Numbered from the stretch's first letter, positions 8,627-19,664 are shown. The stretch is 44,504 nt of DNA from DAOMOP01 sp035444405 (GCA_035444405.1 DAOMOP010000013.1:1-44504), one strand, 5' to 3'. Notes: generated from the letters alone by a model not told the origin. Numbers and translations: made by a program.

Positions 8627-9925
8627 ATGAGTCAGAGCTTGCAGGCCGTGCGCGGGATGAACGACATCCTGCCCGACGAGGCCGAAATGTGGGAGCACTT
8701 CGAGGATCTGGTGCGCGACTGGCTGAGAAGCTACGGCTATCGGCCGATCCGCATGCCCATCGTCGAACCCACGCCGCTGTTCTCGCGCGCGATCGGCGAA
8801 GTCACCGACATCGTCGAGAAGGAGATGTACTCGTTCGAGGACGCGCTCAATGGCGAGCAGCTCACGCTGCGCCCCGAGGGCACGGCTTCGTGCGTGCGTG
8901 CGGTGATCCAGCACAAGCTGCTCGCCGCCGGCGCTCAAAGGCTGTACTACCACGGGCCGATGTTCCGCCACGAGCGGCCGCAGCGCGGGCGCTATCGGCA
9001 GTTCCACCAGATCGGCGTCGAGGCGCTGGGCTTCGCAGGACCCGACGTCGATGCCGAACACATCCTGATGTGCGCGCGGCTGTGGGACGACCTCGGGCTG
9101 GAAGACGTGCGCCTCGAGCTCAACTCGCTCGGCTCGAGCGAGGAGCGCGCCCGCCACCGCGCCGCGCTGATCGCCTACCTGGAGGGACATCGCGAGCTCC
9201 TCGACGACGACGGCCGGCGCCGCCTGTATGCCAATCCGCTGCGCATCCTCGACACCAAGAACCCGGCGCTGCAGGAGCTCGTCGAGGCCGCGCCCCGGCT
9301 CTCGGGCTACCTCGGTGACGAGTCGCTGCGCCATTTCGAAGGCGTGCAGGCGATTTTGAAGGACGCCGGGGTCCCGTACCGCATCAACCACCGCCTCGTG
9401 CGCGGGCTCGACTACTACAACCGCACCGTGTTCGAGTGGGTGACGACGCGGCTGGGGGCGCAGGGCACGGTGTGCGCGGGCGGGCGCTACGACACGCTGG
9501 TCGAGATGCTCGGCGGCAAGCCGGCGCCGGCGGCGGGGTTCGCGATGGGCATCGAGCGCTTGCTCGCGCTGTGGCAGGAATGCGGCGGCCGCAGCGAGCC
9601 GGTGCAGCCCGACGTGTACGTCGTGCATGTCGGCGAGCAGGCCCAGCGGCTTGCCTTTCGTGCGGCCGAGGCGCTGCGCGGTTCGGGCTTCGCGGTGCTC
9701 ACCCACTGCGGCGGTGGCAGCTTCAAGTCCCAGATGAAGAAAGCCGATGCGAGTGGCGCGCAGGTCGCCGTCGTGATCGGCGACGACGAGGCTGCCAGCG
9801 GCGAGGTCGGGTTGAAGCCGCTGCGCGGCCCCGGCGCGCAACAGCGCATTTCGATTGACGGGCTCGCCGATGCCGTGGCCGAGCGCCTATTCCCGGAGGA
9901 AGAGGACGAAAATGGCAGTATATGA
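8627..9925 (+). CDS. hisS: Histidine--tRNA ligase
   Basis: A 432-residue class II aminoacyl-tRNA synthetase. Motif 1 lies near the N-terminus (VRGMNDILPDEAEMW). Motif 2 is YYHGPMFRHERPQRGRYRQF. The histidine-specific signature is LVRGLDYYNRTVFEW, and motif 3 is AAGFAMGIERLLAL. The C-terminal anticodon-binding domain begins at PDVYVVHVGEQAQRLAF. Length and motif order are complete. The last 14 bases overlap the start of yfgM. Confidence 0.97.
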   Translation: MSQSLQAVRGMNDILPDEAEMWEHFEDLVRDWLRSYGYRPIRMPIVEPTPLFSRAIGEVTDIVEKEMYSFEDALNGEQLTLRPEGTASCVRAVIQHKLLAAGAQRLYYHGPMFRHERPQRGRYRQFHQIGVEALGFAGPDVDAEHILMCARLWDDLGLEDVRLELNSLGSSEERARHRAALIAYLEGHRELLDDDGRRRLYANPLRILDTKNPALQELVEAAPRLSGYLGDESLRHFEGVQAILKDAGVPYRINHRLVRGLDYYNRTVFEWVTTRLGAQGTVCAGGRYDTLVEMLGGKPAPAAGFAMGIERLLALWQECGGRSEPVQPDVYVVHVGEQAQRLAFRAAEALRGSGFAVLTHCGGGSFKSQMKKADASGAQVAVVIGDDEAASGEVGLKPLRGPGAQQRISIDGLADAVAERLFPEEEDENGSI

Positions 9926-10559
9926 CCTGGAAGAGCAGGAGCAGATTTCCCAGATCAAGGCCTGGTGGGAGCAGTACGGCAAGCTCGTCACCGCCGTTGC
10001 CGTCGCGGCCGCGGTCGCGTCGGTCGGCTGGCAGGGTTTCAACTGGTATCGCGACAAGCAGGCCGCGGAGGCCGGCACGCTGTTCTTTGCCGTGCAGCAG
10101 GCGTCCGAGGCCGGCGACGCGGGCAAGGCGCGCGAGGCGGCGGGCCGCTTGATCGAGCAGTTCCCGCGCACCGCCTACGCCCAGATGGGCGCGCTGTTGT
10201 CGGCGAGCGCGCAGTTCGAGGCCGGCGACAGCCGCAATGCGCGGGCGCACCTCGAGTGGCTTGCCGTCAACGGGCGCGACGCGCTGCTGCAGGACCTCGC
10301 GCGGCTGCGGCTTGCGACGATTCTGCTCGATGAAGGCGATTACGCCGCGGCCCTGGCGCAGCTCGACAAGGCGCCGGCCGCGTCGCTCACGGCGCGCTTC
10401 GAGGACTTGCGCGGCGACGTGCATGCGATGCAGGGCGAGCACGAGCGCGCGCGCGCGGCCTACCGCGCCGCGCTCGACGCGCTCGCTGCGCAGGGCGCCG
10501 AGGCCGCTGCCGGGCTGGGCGAGGTGATTCGCATCAAGCTCGAGGCGCTGGAGGCCTGA
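9912..10559 (+). CDS. yfgM: YfgM-like TPR protein, ancillary SecYEG subunit
   Basis: A 215-residue protein with the family start MAVYDLEEQEQISQIKAWWE and one transmembrane helix at about 22-42 (GKLVTAVAVAAAVASVGWQG). A periplasmic TPR-like domain follows. In E. coli, YfgM associates with SecYEG and the PpiD chaperone. The ATG at 9912 lies inside the end of hisS, with GGAGGA at 9895-9900. Its place between hisS and bamB is the standard arrangement, which supports the call. The next gene begins 3 bases downstream. Confidence 0.9.
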   Translation: MAVYDLEEQEQISQIKAWWEQYGKLVTAVAVAAAVASVGWQGFNWYRDKQAAEAGTLFFAVQQASEAGDAGKAREAAGRLIEQFPRTAYAQMGALLSASAQFEAGDSRNARAHLEWLAVNGRDALLQDLARLRLATILLDEGDYAAALAQLDKAPAASLTARFEDLRGDVHAMQGEHERARAAYRAALDALAAQGAEAAAGLGEVIRIKLEALEA

Positions 10560-10562
10560 CCG

Positions 10563-11708
10563 ATGACGCTTCGCTCCCTGTCGCCGTGGCTCGCTGCCGC
10601 GTCGCTGCTGATGATCTCCGGCTGCGCCTCGCTGAATCCTTTCGCGACGCCGGCGCCCAAGCCGGCCGAGCTGGTCGCCTTCCCGCCCACCGCGCAGCTG
10701 CAGCCGCTGTGGCAGGCGCGGGTCGGGGGGGGCGGACCCTACGTGTTCCACCCCGCCGTCGTCGGCGAGGACGTCTATGCCGCCGGCCATGACGGTTCGG
10801 TCGTGCGCCTGCAGGGCGGGCGCACCATGTGGCGTACCGACGTCGACGCGCGGCTGTCGGCCGGCGTCGGCGCCGACGGGCGCCTGGCCGTCGTCGTCAG
10901 CGCCGCCGGAGACGTGATTGCGCTCGATGCCGCCAGCGGGGCGGAACGCTGGCGGGTCCCGGCGGGCGCCGAAGTGCTGGCGCCGCCGGCGGTCGGGGAC
11001 GGCGTCGTGATCGTGCGCGCCTCCGACCACCGGCTGCTCGCCTTCGACGCCGACGACGGCACTCGTCGCTGGGAATATCGGCACAGCACCCCGCCGCTGG
11101 CACTGCGCAGCAGCGCCGGGCTGGTCCTGGAGGACGGTGTTGCGGTGGTCGGCTTTCCCGGTGGAAAGCTCGTCGCGATCGGCGCCGACCACGGCGGCGC
11201 CCTGTGGGAGCTGACCGTCGCCATGCCGCGCGGCGTCACCGAGCTCGAACGCATCACCGACGTCGTCGGCACGGCGGTGTTCGGCCGCCGTGAAGTGTGC
11301 GCAGTGGCCTATCAGGGGCGGGCGGGCTGCTTCGATCTGAGCAACGGCAGCGCGCTGTGGTCGCGCGATTTCTCGAGCAGCGTCGGCATGGATCGTGACA
11401 CCCGTTTCGTGTTCGTCACCGATACCGCCGATGCCGTGCATGGGCTCGATGCGTTCAGCGGTGCGAGCGTGTGGAAGCAGGACGCGCTGACACGCCGCGA
11501 GGTGTCGCGTCCGCTGGTCGTCGGCGACTTCGTCGCGGTCGGCGATCTCGAAGGCTTTGTGCACCTGCTCGACCGCGAGACTGGCCGCTTTGCGGCGCGC
11601 CACCGGGTCGACAGCAGCGCGATCGGCGCCGATCCGCAGGCGCTCGGCCTGCAGGGCCTGGTCGTGCAGACGCGCGACGGCACCGTGGCCGCACTCGAGC
11701 CACGCTGA
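10563..11708 (+). CDS. bamB: Outer-membrane assembly lipoprotein BamB
   Basis: A 381-residue lipoprotein of the beta-barrel assembly complex. The signal peptide ends in LLMISGC, with the lipidated Cys21. The rest is an eight-bladed PQQ-like propeller with repeated AxDAxxGxxxW units, for example VIALDAASGAERWRVPAG, LLAFDADDGTRRWEYR, CFDLSNGSALWSRD and VHGLDAFSGASVWKQD. It would sit on the periplasmic face of the outer membrane with BamA. It is the last gene of the hisS-yfgM-bamB run. A 118-base gap without a gene separates it from der. Confidence 0.94.
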   Translation: MTLRSLSPWLAAASLLMISGCASLNPFATPAPKPAELVAFPPTAQLQPLWQARVGGGGPYVFHPAVVGEDVYAAGHDGSVVRLQGGRTMWRTDVDARLSAGVGADGRLAVVVSAAGDVIALDAASGAERWRVPAGAEVLAPPAVGDGVVIVRASDHRLLAFDADDGTRRWEYRHSTPPLALRSSAGLVLEDGVAVVGFPGGKLVAIGADHGGALWELTVAMPRGVTELERITDVVGTAVFGRREVCAVAYQGRAGCFDLSNGSALWSRDFSSSVGMDRDTRFVFVTDTADAVHGLDAFSGASVWKQDALTRREVSRPLVVGDFVAVGDLEGFVHLLDRETGRFAARHRVDSSAIGADPQALGLQGLVVQTRDGTVAALEPR

Positions 11709-11826
11709 TCGGCACGATGGACCTCGCAGGTAACACGATTCGACGACGCCCGTCCACGCCCGTGCAGCGGGCGAGCGGCGGGCCCGAGCAACGGCCGGCG
11801 CGTCCGGCCCCCACGGGAATGCGCGC

Positions 11827-13155
11827 GTGAAGCCGACCCTCGTTCTGGTAGGACGGCCCAACGTCGGCAAGTCCACGCTGTTCAACCGCCTGACCAAGAC
11901 GCGCGATGCGCTCGTCGCGGACCAGCCCGGGCTCACGCGCGACCGCCACTACGGCGTCGGTCGCGTCGGCGAGCGCGACTACATCGTCGTCGATACGGCC
12001 GGCTTCGATCCGGTCGCCAAGAGCGGCATCATGCACGAGATGGCGCAGCAGGCCGAGCAGGCGATCGCAGAAGCCGACGTGCTGCTGTTCCTCGTCGATG
12101 GACGCGCCGGCCTCACGCCGCACGACGAGCAGATCGCGGCACGGCTGCGACGAGCGGGCCGGCCGGTGCACCTCGTCGTCAACAAGGCCGAGGGCATGAA
12201 CCGCACGCTGGTCGCGGCGGATTTCCATGCGCTCGGGCTCGGCGATCCGCTGCCGCTATCGGCATCGCATGGTGACGGCGTCAAGGAGCTGGTCGAACTG
12301 GTGCTCGCGCCGTTTCCCGACGTGCCGGAGCCGGAGGCCGCCGAGGATCGGAGCCCGCGCATCGCGATCGTCGGTCGTCCGAACGTCGGCAAGTCGACGC
12401 TGGTCAATGCGCTGCTCGGCGAGCAGCGCGTGATCGCCTTCGACATGCCCGGCACCACGCGCGATGCGATCGCGATCCCGTTCGAACGCGGGGGGCGCCG
12501 CTACACGCTGATCGACACGGCCGGGCTGCGCCGGCGCGGCAAGGTGTTCGAGGCGGTCGAGAAGTTCTCGGTGATCAAGACGCTGAAAGCGGTCGAGGAG
12601 GCCAACGTCGTCGTGCTCGTGCTCGACGCGGCGCAGGACGTCTCGGATCAGGACGCGCACATCGCCGGCTTCATCCTCGATGCCGGTCGTGCGCTGGTGG
12701 TCGCGGTCAACAAGTGGGACGCCGTCGATGACTACCGGCGCGAGCGGATCAAGGCGGATATCTCACGCAAGCTCGGCTTCCTGTCGTTCGCGCGCTTTCA
12801 CTACGTCTCGGCACTGCGGGGCAGCGGTGTCGGCGTCGTGCTGAAGTCGGTCGATGCCGCCTACGCGGCGGCGATGAGCAATCTGTCGACGCCGCGGCTC
12901 ACGCGCACCTTGCAGGCGGCGGTGGCCAAGCAGGCGCCACCGCGTCACGGCGTATTCCGGCCGAAGTTGCGTTATGCCCACCAGGGCGGTAACAATCCCC
13001 CTGTCGTCGTCATTCACGGCACCGCGCTCGACCATGTTCCCGCATCGTACGTGCGCTTTCTCGAGCGCACCTTCGTGGAGGCCTTCAGGCTGCAGGGCAC
13101 GCCGCTGCGCATACAATTCAAGACGACGCACAATCCCTACGCCGACAAGGCATAA
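11827..13155 (+). CDS. der: Ribosome biogenesis GTPase Der (EngA)
   Basis: A 442-residue protein with two tandem GTPase domains and a C-terminal KH-like domain, needed for 50S subunit maturation. The first G1 motif is GRPNVGKSTLFNRL near residue 9, with DTAGF and NKAEG after it. The second is GRPNVGKSTLVNALL near residue 182, with DTAGLRRRGK and NKWD. The KH part includes LRYAHQGGNNPP and IQFKTTHNPY near the end. The start is GTG at 11827, with a GGGAA a few bases upstream. The preceding 118-base gap shows no recognisable gene. Confidence 0.96.
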   Translation: MKPTLVLVGRPNVGKSTLFNRLTKTRDALVADQPGLTRDRHYGVGRVGERDYIVVDTAGFDPVAKSGIMHEMAQQAEQAIAEADVLLFLVDGRAGLTPHDEQIAARLRRAGRPVHLVVNKAEGMNRTLVAADFHALGLGDPLPLSASHGDGVKELVELVLAPFPDVPEPEAAEDRSPRIAIVGRPNVGKSTLVNALLGEQRVIAFDMPGTTRDAIAIPFERGGRRYTLIDTAGLRRRGKVFEAVEKFSVIKTLKAVEEANVVVLVLDAAQDVSDQDAHIAGFILDAGRALVVAVNKWDAVDDYRRERIKADISRKLGFLSFARFHYVSALRGSGVGVVLKSVDAAYAAAMSNLSTPRLTRTLQAAVAKQAPPRHGVFRPKLRYAHQGGNNPPVVVIHGTALDHVPASYVRFLERTFVEAFRLQGTPLRIQFKTTHNPYADKA

Positions 13156-13250
13156 AATCGCTTCCACGCCGGGATGACGTGCCTGCTTCCATGTGGCGGC
13201 GCAGCATGAAATCCTATACATTCACAAAAACTACAAGCTTGAGGTTTGAA

Positions 13251-13496
13251 ATGAGCAACAAAGGGCAACTCTTACAAGACCCGTTTCTGAACACACTGCG
13301 CCGTGAGCACATCCCGGTCTCGATCTATCTGGTCAATGGCATCAAGCTGCAGGGCCAGGTCGAGTCTTTCGACCAGTACGTGGTGCTGCTCAAGAACACC
13401 GTGACGCAAATGGTCTACAAGCACGCCATCTCGACGGTCGTGCCCGCGCGCCCGGTCAACATCCAACAGCAGGATACTGGTGCGGGCAACAGCTGA
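13251..13496 (+). CDS. hfq: RNA chaperone Hfq
   Basis: An 81-residue Sm-like protein that forms a hexamer and helps small RNAs pair with mRNAs. The Sm1 region is LQDPFLNTLRREHIPVSIYL and Sm2 ends in YKHAISTVVPARPV, containing the conserved KHAIST motif of proximal-site RNA binding. The C-terminal tail is short (NIQQQDTGAGNS), as usual in betaproteobacteria. I start at ATG 13251, which has GAGG 6 bases upstream and gives the normal N-terminus MSNKGQLLQDP. The 95 bases before it are AT-rich and include a possible -10, TATACA, at 13215-13220. Confidence 0.98.
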   Translation: MSNKGQLLQDPFLNTLRREHIPVSIYLVNGIKLQGQVESFDQYVVLLKNTVTQMVYKHAISTVVPARPVNIQQQDTGAGNS

Positions 13497-13522
13497 ACGC
13501 GTCCCCCGGCGCCGCGGCCGCG

Positions 13523-14656
13523 ATGTTTGAGCGGCCCTCCGCGGGCGAGCGCGCGGTGCTCGTCCAGCTCGACCTGAACCAGGGCATGCTCGACGAGCGG
13601 CTCTCCGAGCTCAGGCTGCTCGTCGAAAGTGCCGGCGCAAGCGTCGAGGCGGAGGTCACCGGCCGCCGCGCGCGGCCCGACCCGGCCTTGTTCGCGGGAA
13701 GCGGCAAGGTCGGCGAGATCGGCGACACCTTGCGGGCGCATGGCGCCGATCTGGTCATCTTCAATCATGCCCTCTCGCCGGCTCAGCAACGCAACCTCGA
13801 GCGCGCGCTGCAGTGCCGCGTCATCGACCGCACCGCGTTGATTCTCGACATCTTCGCGCAGCGCGCGCGCAGCCACGAGGGCAAGCTGCAGGTGGAGCTT
13901 GCACAGCTCGAGCACCTTTCGACGCGGCTCGTGCGCGGCTGGACGCACCTGGAACGACAGAAAGGCGGCATCGGCCTGCGCGGCCCCGGCGAGACCCAGC
14001 TCGAGACCGACCGCCGGCTGCTCGGCCAGCGCGTCAAGCAGCTCAAGACGCGCCTGGTCCGCCTCGAGAAGCAGCGGCGCGTGCGCAGGCGCGGGCGCGA
14101 GCGCCGCGAGGTGCTGTCGGTGTCGCTGGTGGGCTACACCAACGCCGGCAAGTCCACGCTGTTCAATGCCCTGACCAAGGCCGGCGCGTATTCGGCCGAT
14201 CAGCTCTTCGCGACCCTGGACACCACCTCGCGCCGGCTGTACGTCGGCGAAGGCGGGAACGTTGTGTTGTCCGATACGGTCGGATTCATTCGGGACCTGC
14301 CTCACGCCTTGGTGGCGGCCTTTCATGCCACGCTCGAGGAGACCGCCAATGCCGACTTGCTGCTGCACGTGGTCGATTCGGCGAGCGAGGACAGGGAGTC
14401 CCAGATCGACGCGGTCAATGAAGTGCTCGAAGAGATCGGTGCCGGCGATGTCCCGCAGATCATGGTGTTCAACAAGATCGACCTGACCCGGGCGGCCGCC
14501 GCGGTCAAGCGGGATGAATATGGTAATATCTGCGGCGTTTTTTTGAGCGCCGTCAGCGGCGAGGGGCTGTCCTTGCTGCGCGAGGCGCTTGCCGAAGCCG
14601 CGCGGGGCGCCGCCGCAAACGGTGCAGCGACGGAGTCTCAAGCACGCACGGCTTGA
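13523..14656 (+). CDS. hflX: Ribosome-associated GTPase HflX
   Basis: A 377-residue GTPase that splits stalled or heat-damaged ribosomes. The N-terminal HflX domain has PDPALFAGSGKVGEI and VIFNHALSPAQQRNLE. The RGPGETQLETDRR motif lies before a charged coiled coil. The G domain has GYTNAGKSTLFNAL (G1), DTVGFIRDLPH (G3) and NKIDL (G4). It sits directly after hfq and before hflK, the classical hfq-hflX-hflK-hflC order. Confidence 0.96.
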   Translation: MFERPSAGERAVLVQLDLNQGMLDERLSELRLLVESAGASVEAEVTGRRARPDPALFAGSGKVGEIGDTLRAHGADLVIFNHALSPAQQRNLERALQCRVIDRTALILDIFAQRARSHEGKLQVELAQLEHLSTRLVRGWTHLERQKGGIGLRGPGETQLETDRRLLGQRVKQLKTRLVRLEKQRRVRRRGRERREVLSVSLVGYTNAGKSTLFNALTKAGAYSADQLFATLDTTSRRLYVGEGGNVVLSDTVGFIRDLPHALVAAFHATLEETANADLLLHVVDSASEDRESQIDAVNEVLEEIGAGDVPQIMVFNKIDLTRAAAAVKRDEYGNICGVFLSAVSGEGLSLLREALAEAARGAAANGAATESQARTA

Positions 14657-14686
14657 GCGGTCTTGAACGTAATTACAGGTTTGCTC

Positions 14687-15943
14687 ATGTCACTGAACGA
14701 TCCTCGCTGGGGCAACCAGGGGAATGACGACGACAAGCGCGGCGATCGCAACCGCGGCGACAATCAGGGGCCGCCGGACCTCGAGGACGTCTGGCGCGAC
14801 TTCAACCAGCGTTTGTCGGGCATCTTCGGCGGCAAGCGTGAAGGCGGGCGGCCGAATGGCGGCGGCCCTGGCGGCAGCGGCCCGCAGTTGCCGCAATTCT
14901 CTCCGCGGCAGTTCAGTGGCGGCATCGGCGCGCTGATCGTCCTGTTGCTGGTCGTGTGGCTGGCGAGCGGCTTCTACACCGTCGATGCGAACGAGCGCGG
15001 CGTCGTGCTGCGTTTCGGCAAGCTGGTGCAGACGACCGAGCCGGGCCTGCGCTGGCGGCTGCCTTTCCCGTTCGAGACGCACGAGATCGTCGACCTCTCC
15101 GGCGTGCGCACGATCGAGGTCGGCTATCGCGGCCAGGATCGCAATCGCGTGCTGCGTGAGGCGCTGATGCTCACCGACGACGCGAACATCGTCAACATCC
15201 AGTTCGCGGTGCAGTACCTGCTGAAGAGTCCCGAGGACTATCTGTTCAACAACCGCTTTCCCGACGACACCGTGATGCAGGCGGCCGAGAGCGCGATGCG
15301 CGAGATCGTCGGCAAGAGCAGCATGGACTTCGTGCTCTACGAGGGGCGCGAGGACATCGCTGCGACCGCGCACGAGCTGATGCAGCGCATTCTCGACCGG
15401 TACCAGACCGGCATCCTGATCAGCCGCGTGACGATGCAGAATGCGCAGCCGCCCGAACAGGTGCAGGCCGCGTTCGACGATGCGGTCAAGGCCGGCCAGG
15501 ACCGCGAGCGCCTGCGCAACGAGGGCGAGGCCTACCGCAACGACGTCGTGCCGCGTGCCCGGGGTGCCGCCGCGCGAGTGCTGGAAGAGGCCAACGCTTA
15601 CCGTGAGCGCGTGATCGCGAATGCCGAAGGTGAAGCCTCGCGCTTCTCCCAGGTGTATGCCGAGTACAGCCGTGCGCCGACCGTCACACGCGAGCGCATG
15701 TACCTCGAGACGATGCAGCAAGTGCTCTCGAGCACCAGCAAGGTCATGATCGATGCCGAAAGCGGCGGCAACCTGCTGCTGATGCCGCTCGACCGCCTGC
15801 TCGACGGCGCCACCGCGCGCGACGAACGCAAGCCCGCGGCGCAGACGCCGCCGAGTCCGCCGGCGCCGCAGCGGCAGAGCGACATCCCGTTTGACCCGCG
15901 CGATCGCGACATGATGCGCAGCCGCGATCTCGGAGGCCGTTGA
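14687..15943 (+). CDS. hflK: FtsH protease modulator HflK
   Basis: A 418-residue SPFH/band-7 membrane protein that with HflC forms a cage around FtsH. I start at ATG 14687, 7 bases after an ACAGG; a TTG at 14663 would only add eight residues. The N-terminus is Gly/Asn/Asp-rich and cytoplasmic (PDLEDVWRDFNQRLSGIFGG). The transmembrane helix is about 80-97. The SPFH domain starts at TVDANERGVVLRFGKL. A helical region rich in Arg/Glu/Ala and a Pro-rich tail follow. The stop overlaps the hflC start (TGATG). Confidence 0.95.
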   Translation: MSLNDPRWGNQGNDDDKRGDRNRGDNQGPPDLEDVWRDFNQRLSGIFGGKREGGRPNGGGPGGSGPQLPQFSPRQFSGGIGALIVLLLVVWLASGFYTVDANERGVVLRFGKLVQTTEPGLRWRLPFPFETHEIVDLSGVRTIEVGYRGQDRNRVLREALMLTDDANIVNIQFAVQYLLKSPEDYLFNNRFPDDTVMQAAESAMREIVGKSSMDFVLYEGREDIAATAHELMQRILDRYQTGILISRVTMQNAQPPEQVQAAFDDAVKAGQDRERLRNEGEAYRNDVVPRARGAAARVLEEANAYRERVIANAEGEASRFSQVYAEYSRAPTVTRERMYLETMQQVLSSTSKVMIDAESGGNLLLMPLDRLLDGATARDERKPAAQTPPSPPAPQRQSDIPFDPRDRDMMRSRDLGGR

Positions 15944-16824
15944 TGAGTAACCGTATTCACATCATTGCAGGCGTCCTGCTGCTGGCCGGTGTGCTGGCAT
16001 CGGCGACGCTCTTCCGGGTGGACCAGCGCCAGCACGCGATCGTCTTCCAGCTCGGCGAGATCAAGGAGGTCATCAGCGAGCCGGGGCTGAACGCCAAGTT
16101 TCCGCTGATCCAGAACGTGCGCTTCCTCGACAAGCGCATTCTGACCATCGACACGCCCGAGCCCGAGCGCTTCATCACCGCCGAGAAGCAGAACGTGCTG
16201 GTCGACCACTTCGTCAAGTGGCGCATCATCGACCCGCGCCTGTACTACGAGTCGGTCGCCGGCGACGAGGGGCGTGCGCGCACCCGCCTGTTGCAGACGG
16301 TCAACTCCGGCCTGCGCGAGGAGTTCGGCCGCCGCACCGTGCACGACGTCGTCTCCGGCGAGCGTGACCGCATCATGGAGAACATGCGCATCCGCGCCGA
16401 CACCGACGCCCGCCAGATCGGCGTGCAGATCCTCGACGTGCGGCTGAAGCGCGTGGATCTGCCGACCGAGGTGTCCGAATCGGTCTATCGCCGCATGGAG
16501 GCCGAACGTCTGCGCGTCGCCAACGAACTGCGTTCCGAGGGCGCTGCGATCGCCGAGCAGATCCGCGCCGACGCCGACCGCCAGCGCGAGGTGATCATCG
16601 CCGAAGCCTACCGCGAGGCTCAGATCGTGATGGGTGAGGGCGACGCGACGGCGACCGCGACTTATGCCAAGGCGTTCGAGCAGAATCCCGAGTTCTATTC
16701 GTTCTATCGCAGCCTCGAGGCCTATCGCAGCAGCTTCGCGAGCCCTCTGGACGTGATGGTGGTCGATCCGAGCTCGGATTTCTTCAAGTTCATGAAGAGC
16801 CCCGTCGGAGCCGCACGCGACTGA
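15943..16824 (+). CDS. hflC: FtsH protease modulator HflC
   Basis: A 293-residue SPFH-domain partner of HflK. The true start is the ATG at 15943, whose A is shared with the hflK stop; GGAGG lies at 15932-15936. An N-terminal signal anchor (IHIIAGVLLLAGVLASATLF) is followed by VDQRQHAIVFQLGEIKEV and the conserved helical segment RMEAERLRVANELRSEG. It acts on the periplasmic side of the inner membrane. The length is normal. Confidence 0.95.
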   Translation: MSNRIHIIAGVLLLAGVLASATLFRVDQRQHAIVFQLGEIKEVISEPGLNAKFPLIQNVRFLDKRILTIDTPEPERFITAEKQNVLVDHFVKWRIIDPRLYYESVAGDEGRARTRLLQTVNSGLREEFGRRTVHDVVSGERDRIMENMRIRADTDARQIGVQILDVRLKRVDLPTEVSESVYRRMEAERLRVANELRSEGAAIAEQIRADADRQREVIIAEAYREAQIVMGEGDATATATYAKAFEQNPEFYSFYRSLEAYRSSFASPLDVMVVDPSSDFFKFMKSPVGAARD

Positions 16825-16828
16825 TCCG

Positions 16829-17014
16829 ATGGGCAACTCCCTGCTGCTGGCCTTCGCACTGATGCTGGTGATCGAAGGCATTCTTCCCTTCCTCGCGCCA
16901 GCTCGCTGGCGCGAGACGTTTCTGCAACTCGCGCGACTGGCTGACGGACAGATCCGTTTCATCGGACTGGCTTCGATGCTGATCGGCCTGCTGCTGATGT
17001 TTCTGGTGGCCTGA
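16829..17014 (+). CDS. DUF2065 (YjeT-like) small membrane protein
   Basis: A 61-residue protein made almost entirely of two hydrophobic helices (LLLAFALMLVIEGILPFLAP and FIGLASMLIGLLLMFLVA), joined by a short basic/amphipathic segment WRETFLQLARLADGQ. The sequence fits the DUF2065/YjeT family, which is regularly found between hflC and hisZ or purA in proteobacteria. It is 4 bases after hflC and 2 bases before hisZ, so it is clearly part of the operon. No biochemical role is established for the family. The position suggests a link to the HflKC/FtsH membrane complex, but that is only inference. Confidence 0.88.
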   Translation: MGNSLLLAFALMLVIEGILPFLAPARWRETFLQLARLADGQIRFIGLASMLIGLLLMFLVA

Positions 17015-17016
17015 AC

Positions 17017-18174
17017 ATGCGCTGGGTACTTCCCGACTACATCGAGGACGCACTGCCGGTCGAGGCCGGCAAGATCGAGGATTTGCGCCGTCGGCTGCTC
17101 GACGCGTTCCGCGCCCACGGGTATCAGCTGGTGATGCCGCCGCTGCTCGAGTATCTCGATTCGCTGACCACGGGGGCGGGACAGGATCTCAAGCTCAGGA
17201 CCTTCAAGCTCGTCGATCAGCTGTCCGGACGCACGATGGGCGTGCGCGCCGACATGACCCCACAGGTCGCGCGCATCGACGCCCACCTGCTCAACCGCAG
17301 CGGCGTGTCGCGGCTGTGCTATTGCGGCAGCGTCCTGCATGCGCTGCCATCGACGCTGACCGCGACGCGCGAGCCGCTGCAGCTGGGCGCCGAACTGTAC
17401 GGGCATGCCGGCATCGCGGCGGATCTGGAGATGATCCGGCTGCTTGCCGAGGTGATGCGCCTGGCCGAGGTGCCGGCCAGACGCATCGATCTGAGCCACG
17501 TCGGGCTGTTTCGTGCGCTCGCCGCGCGCGCCGGACTGGTGCCCGAGCGCGAAGAGGAGCTCTTCGCATTGCTGCAGACCAAGGACATGCCCGATCTGCA
17601 TGCCCTGCTCGAGGACGTCGCCGATCCGTGGCGCGGCGCCCTGCTTGCGCTGCCGACCTTGTACGGCGGCTCCGAGGTGCTCGACCAGGCACGCCAGCGG
17701 CTGCCCGATTCGCCCGAGGTGCGCAGGGCCCTGGACGACCTGAGCGGCCTCGCACGGCAGCTCGAAGATCTGCCGATCAGCTTCGATCTGGCGGACCTGC
17801 GCGGCTATCACTATCACAGTGGGGTCGTCTTCGCCGCCTATGCCGAGGGCGCGCCGGCGGCGCTGGCGCTCGGGGGGCGTTACGATCAGGTCGGCGCGGC
17901 ATTCGGGCGCGGCCGTCCGGCGACCGGTTTCAGTCTCGATCTGCGCGAACTTGCCGCATGTCTGGCCGACAGCCCGGCTGCGGGGGCGATTCTCGCGCCG
18001 TGCGATGCGTCGGATGCGGACTTGCAGGCTCTGATCGCGACGTTGCGCGCGCAGGGCGAGGTGGTCATGACGGCGCTGCCCGGCCATGACGGAACGTGGA
18101 GGGAGGCCGGTTGCAACCGGGCTCTGGTCAGGCGTGACGGCTGCTGGGTGGTCGACGCGCTTCAGGGAGAATGA
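17017..18174 (+). CDS. hisZ: ATP phosphoribosyltransferase regulatory subunit HisZ
   Basis: A 385-residue catalytically inactive paralogue of histidyl-tRNA synthetase that activates the short form of HisG in histidine biosynthesis. It starts MRWVLPDYIEDALPVEAGKI. It keeps the class II core motifs FKLVDQLSGRTMGVRADMTPQVARID and LRGYHYHSGVVFAAYAEG, and ends without an anticodon-binding domain. Its presence predicts a short-form HisG elsewhere in the genome. It lies 2 bases after the DUF2065 gene and 4 bases before purA. Confidence 0.94.
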   Translation: MRWVLPDYIEDALPVEAGKIEDLRRRLLDAFRAHGYQLVMPPLLEYLDSLTTGAGQDLKLRTFKLVDQLSGRTMGVRADMTPQVARIDAHLLNRSGVSRLCYCGSVLHALPSTLTATREPLQLGAELYGHAGIAADLEMIRLLAEVMRLAEVPARRIDLSHVGLFRALAARAGLVPEREEELFALLQTKDMPDLHALLEDVADPWRGALLALPTLYGGSEVLDQARQRLPDSPEVRRALDDLSGLARQLEDLPISFDLADLRGYHYHSGVVFAAYAEGAPAALALGGRYDQVGAAFGRGRPATGFSLDLRELAACLADSPAAGAILAPCDASDADLQALIATLRAQGEVVMTALPGHDGTWREAGCNRALVRRDGCWVVDALQGE

Positions 18175-18178
18175 CAGG

Positions 18179-19489
<1,311 letters not shown>

Positions 19490-19664
19490 ATATGCGCGCG
19501 GGCCGCGCTCGTGGCCGACTGCGGCGATGGGCGGCGGCGAGGCCGGCGCCGCGCGTGACCGGTCCATCAGTGCGGCTGCCGGCGGGTCGCGAGCCGGAGG
19601 CGGTTCGTGGGCCGTGTGCGCCCGCGCCTTGCGAGAAGGCGCTGCGGGCGGGCGCGAAAAACAG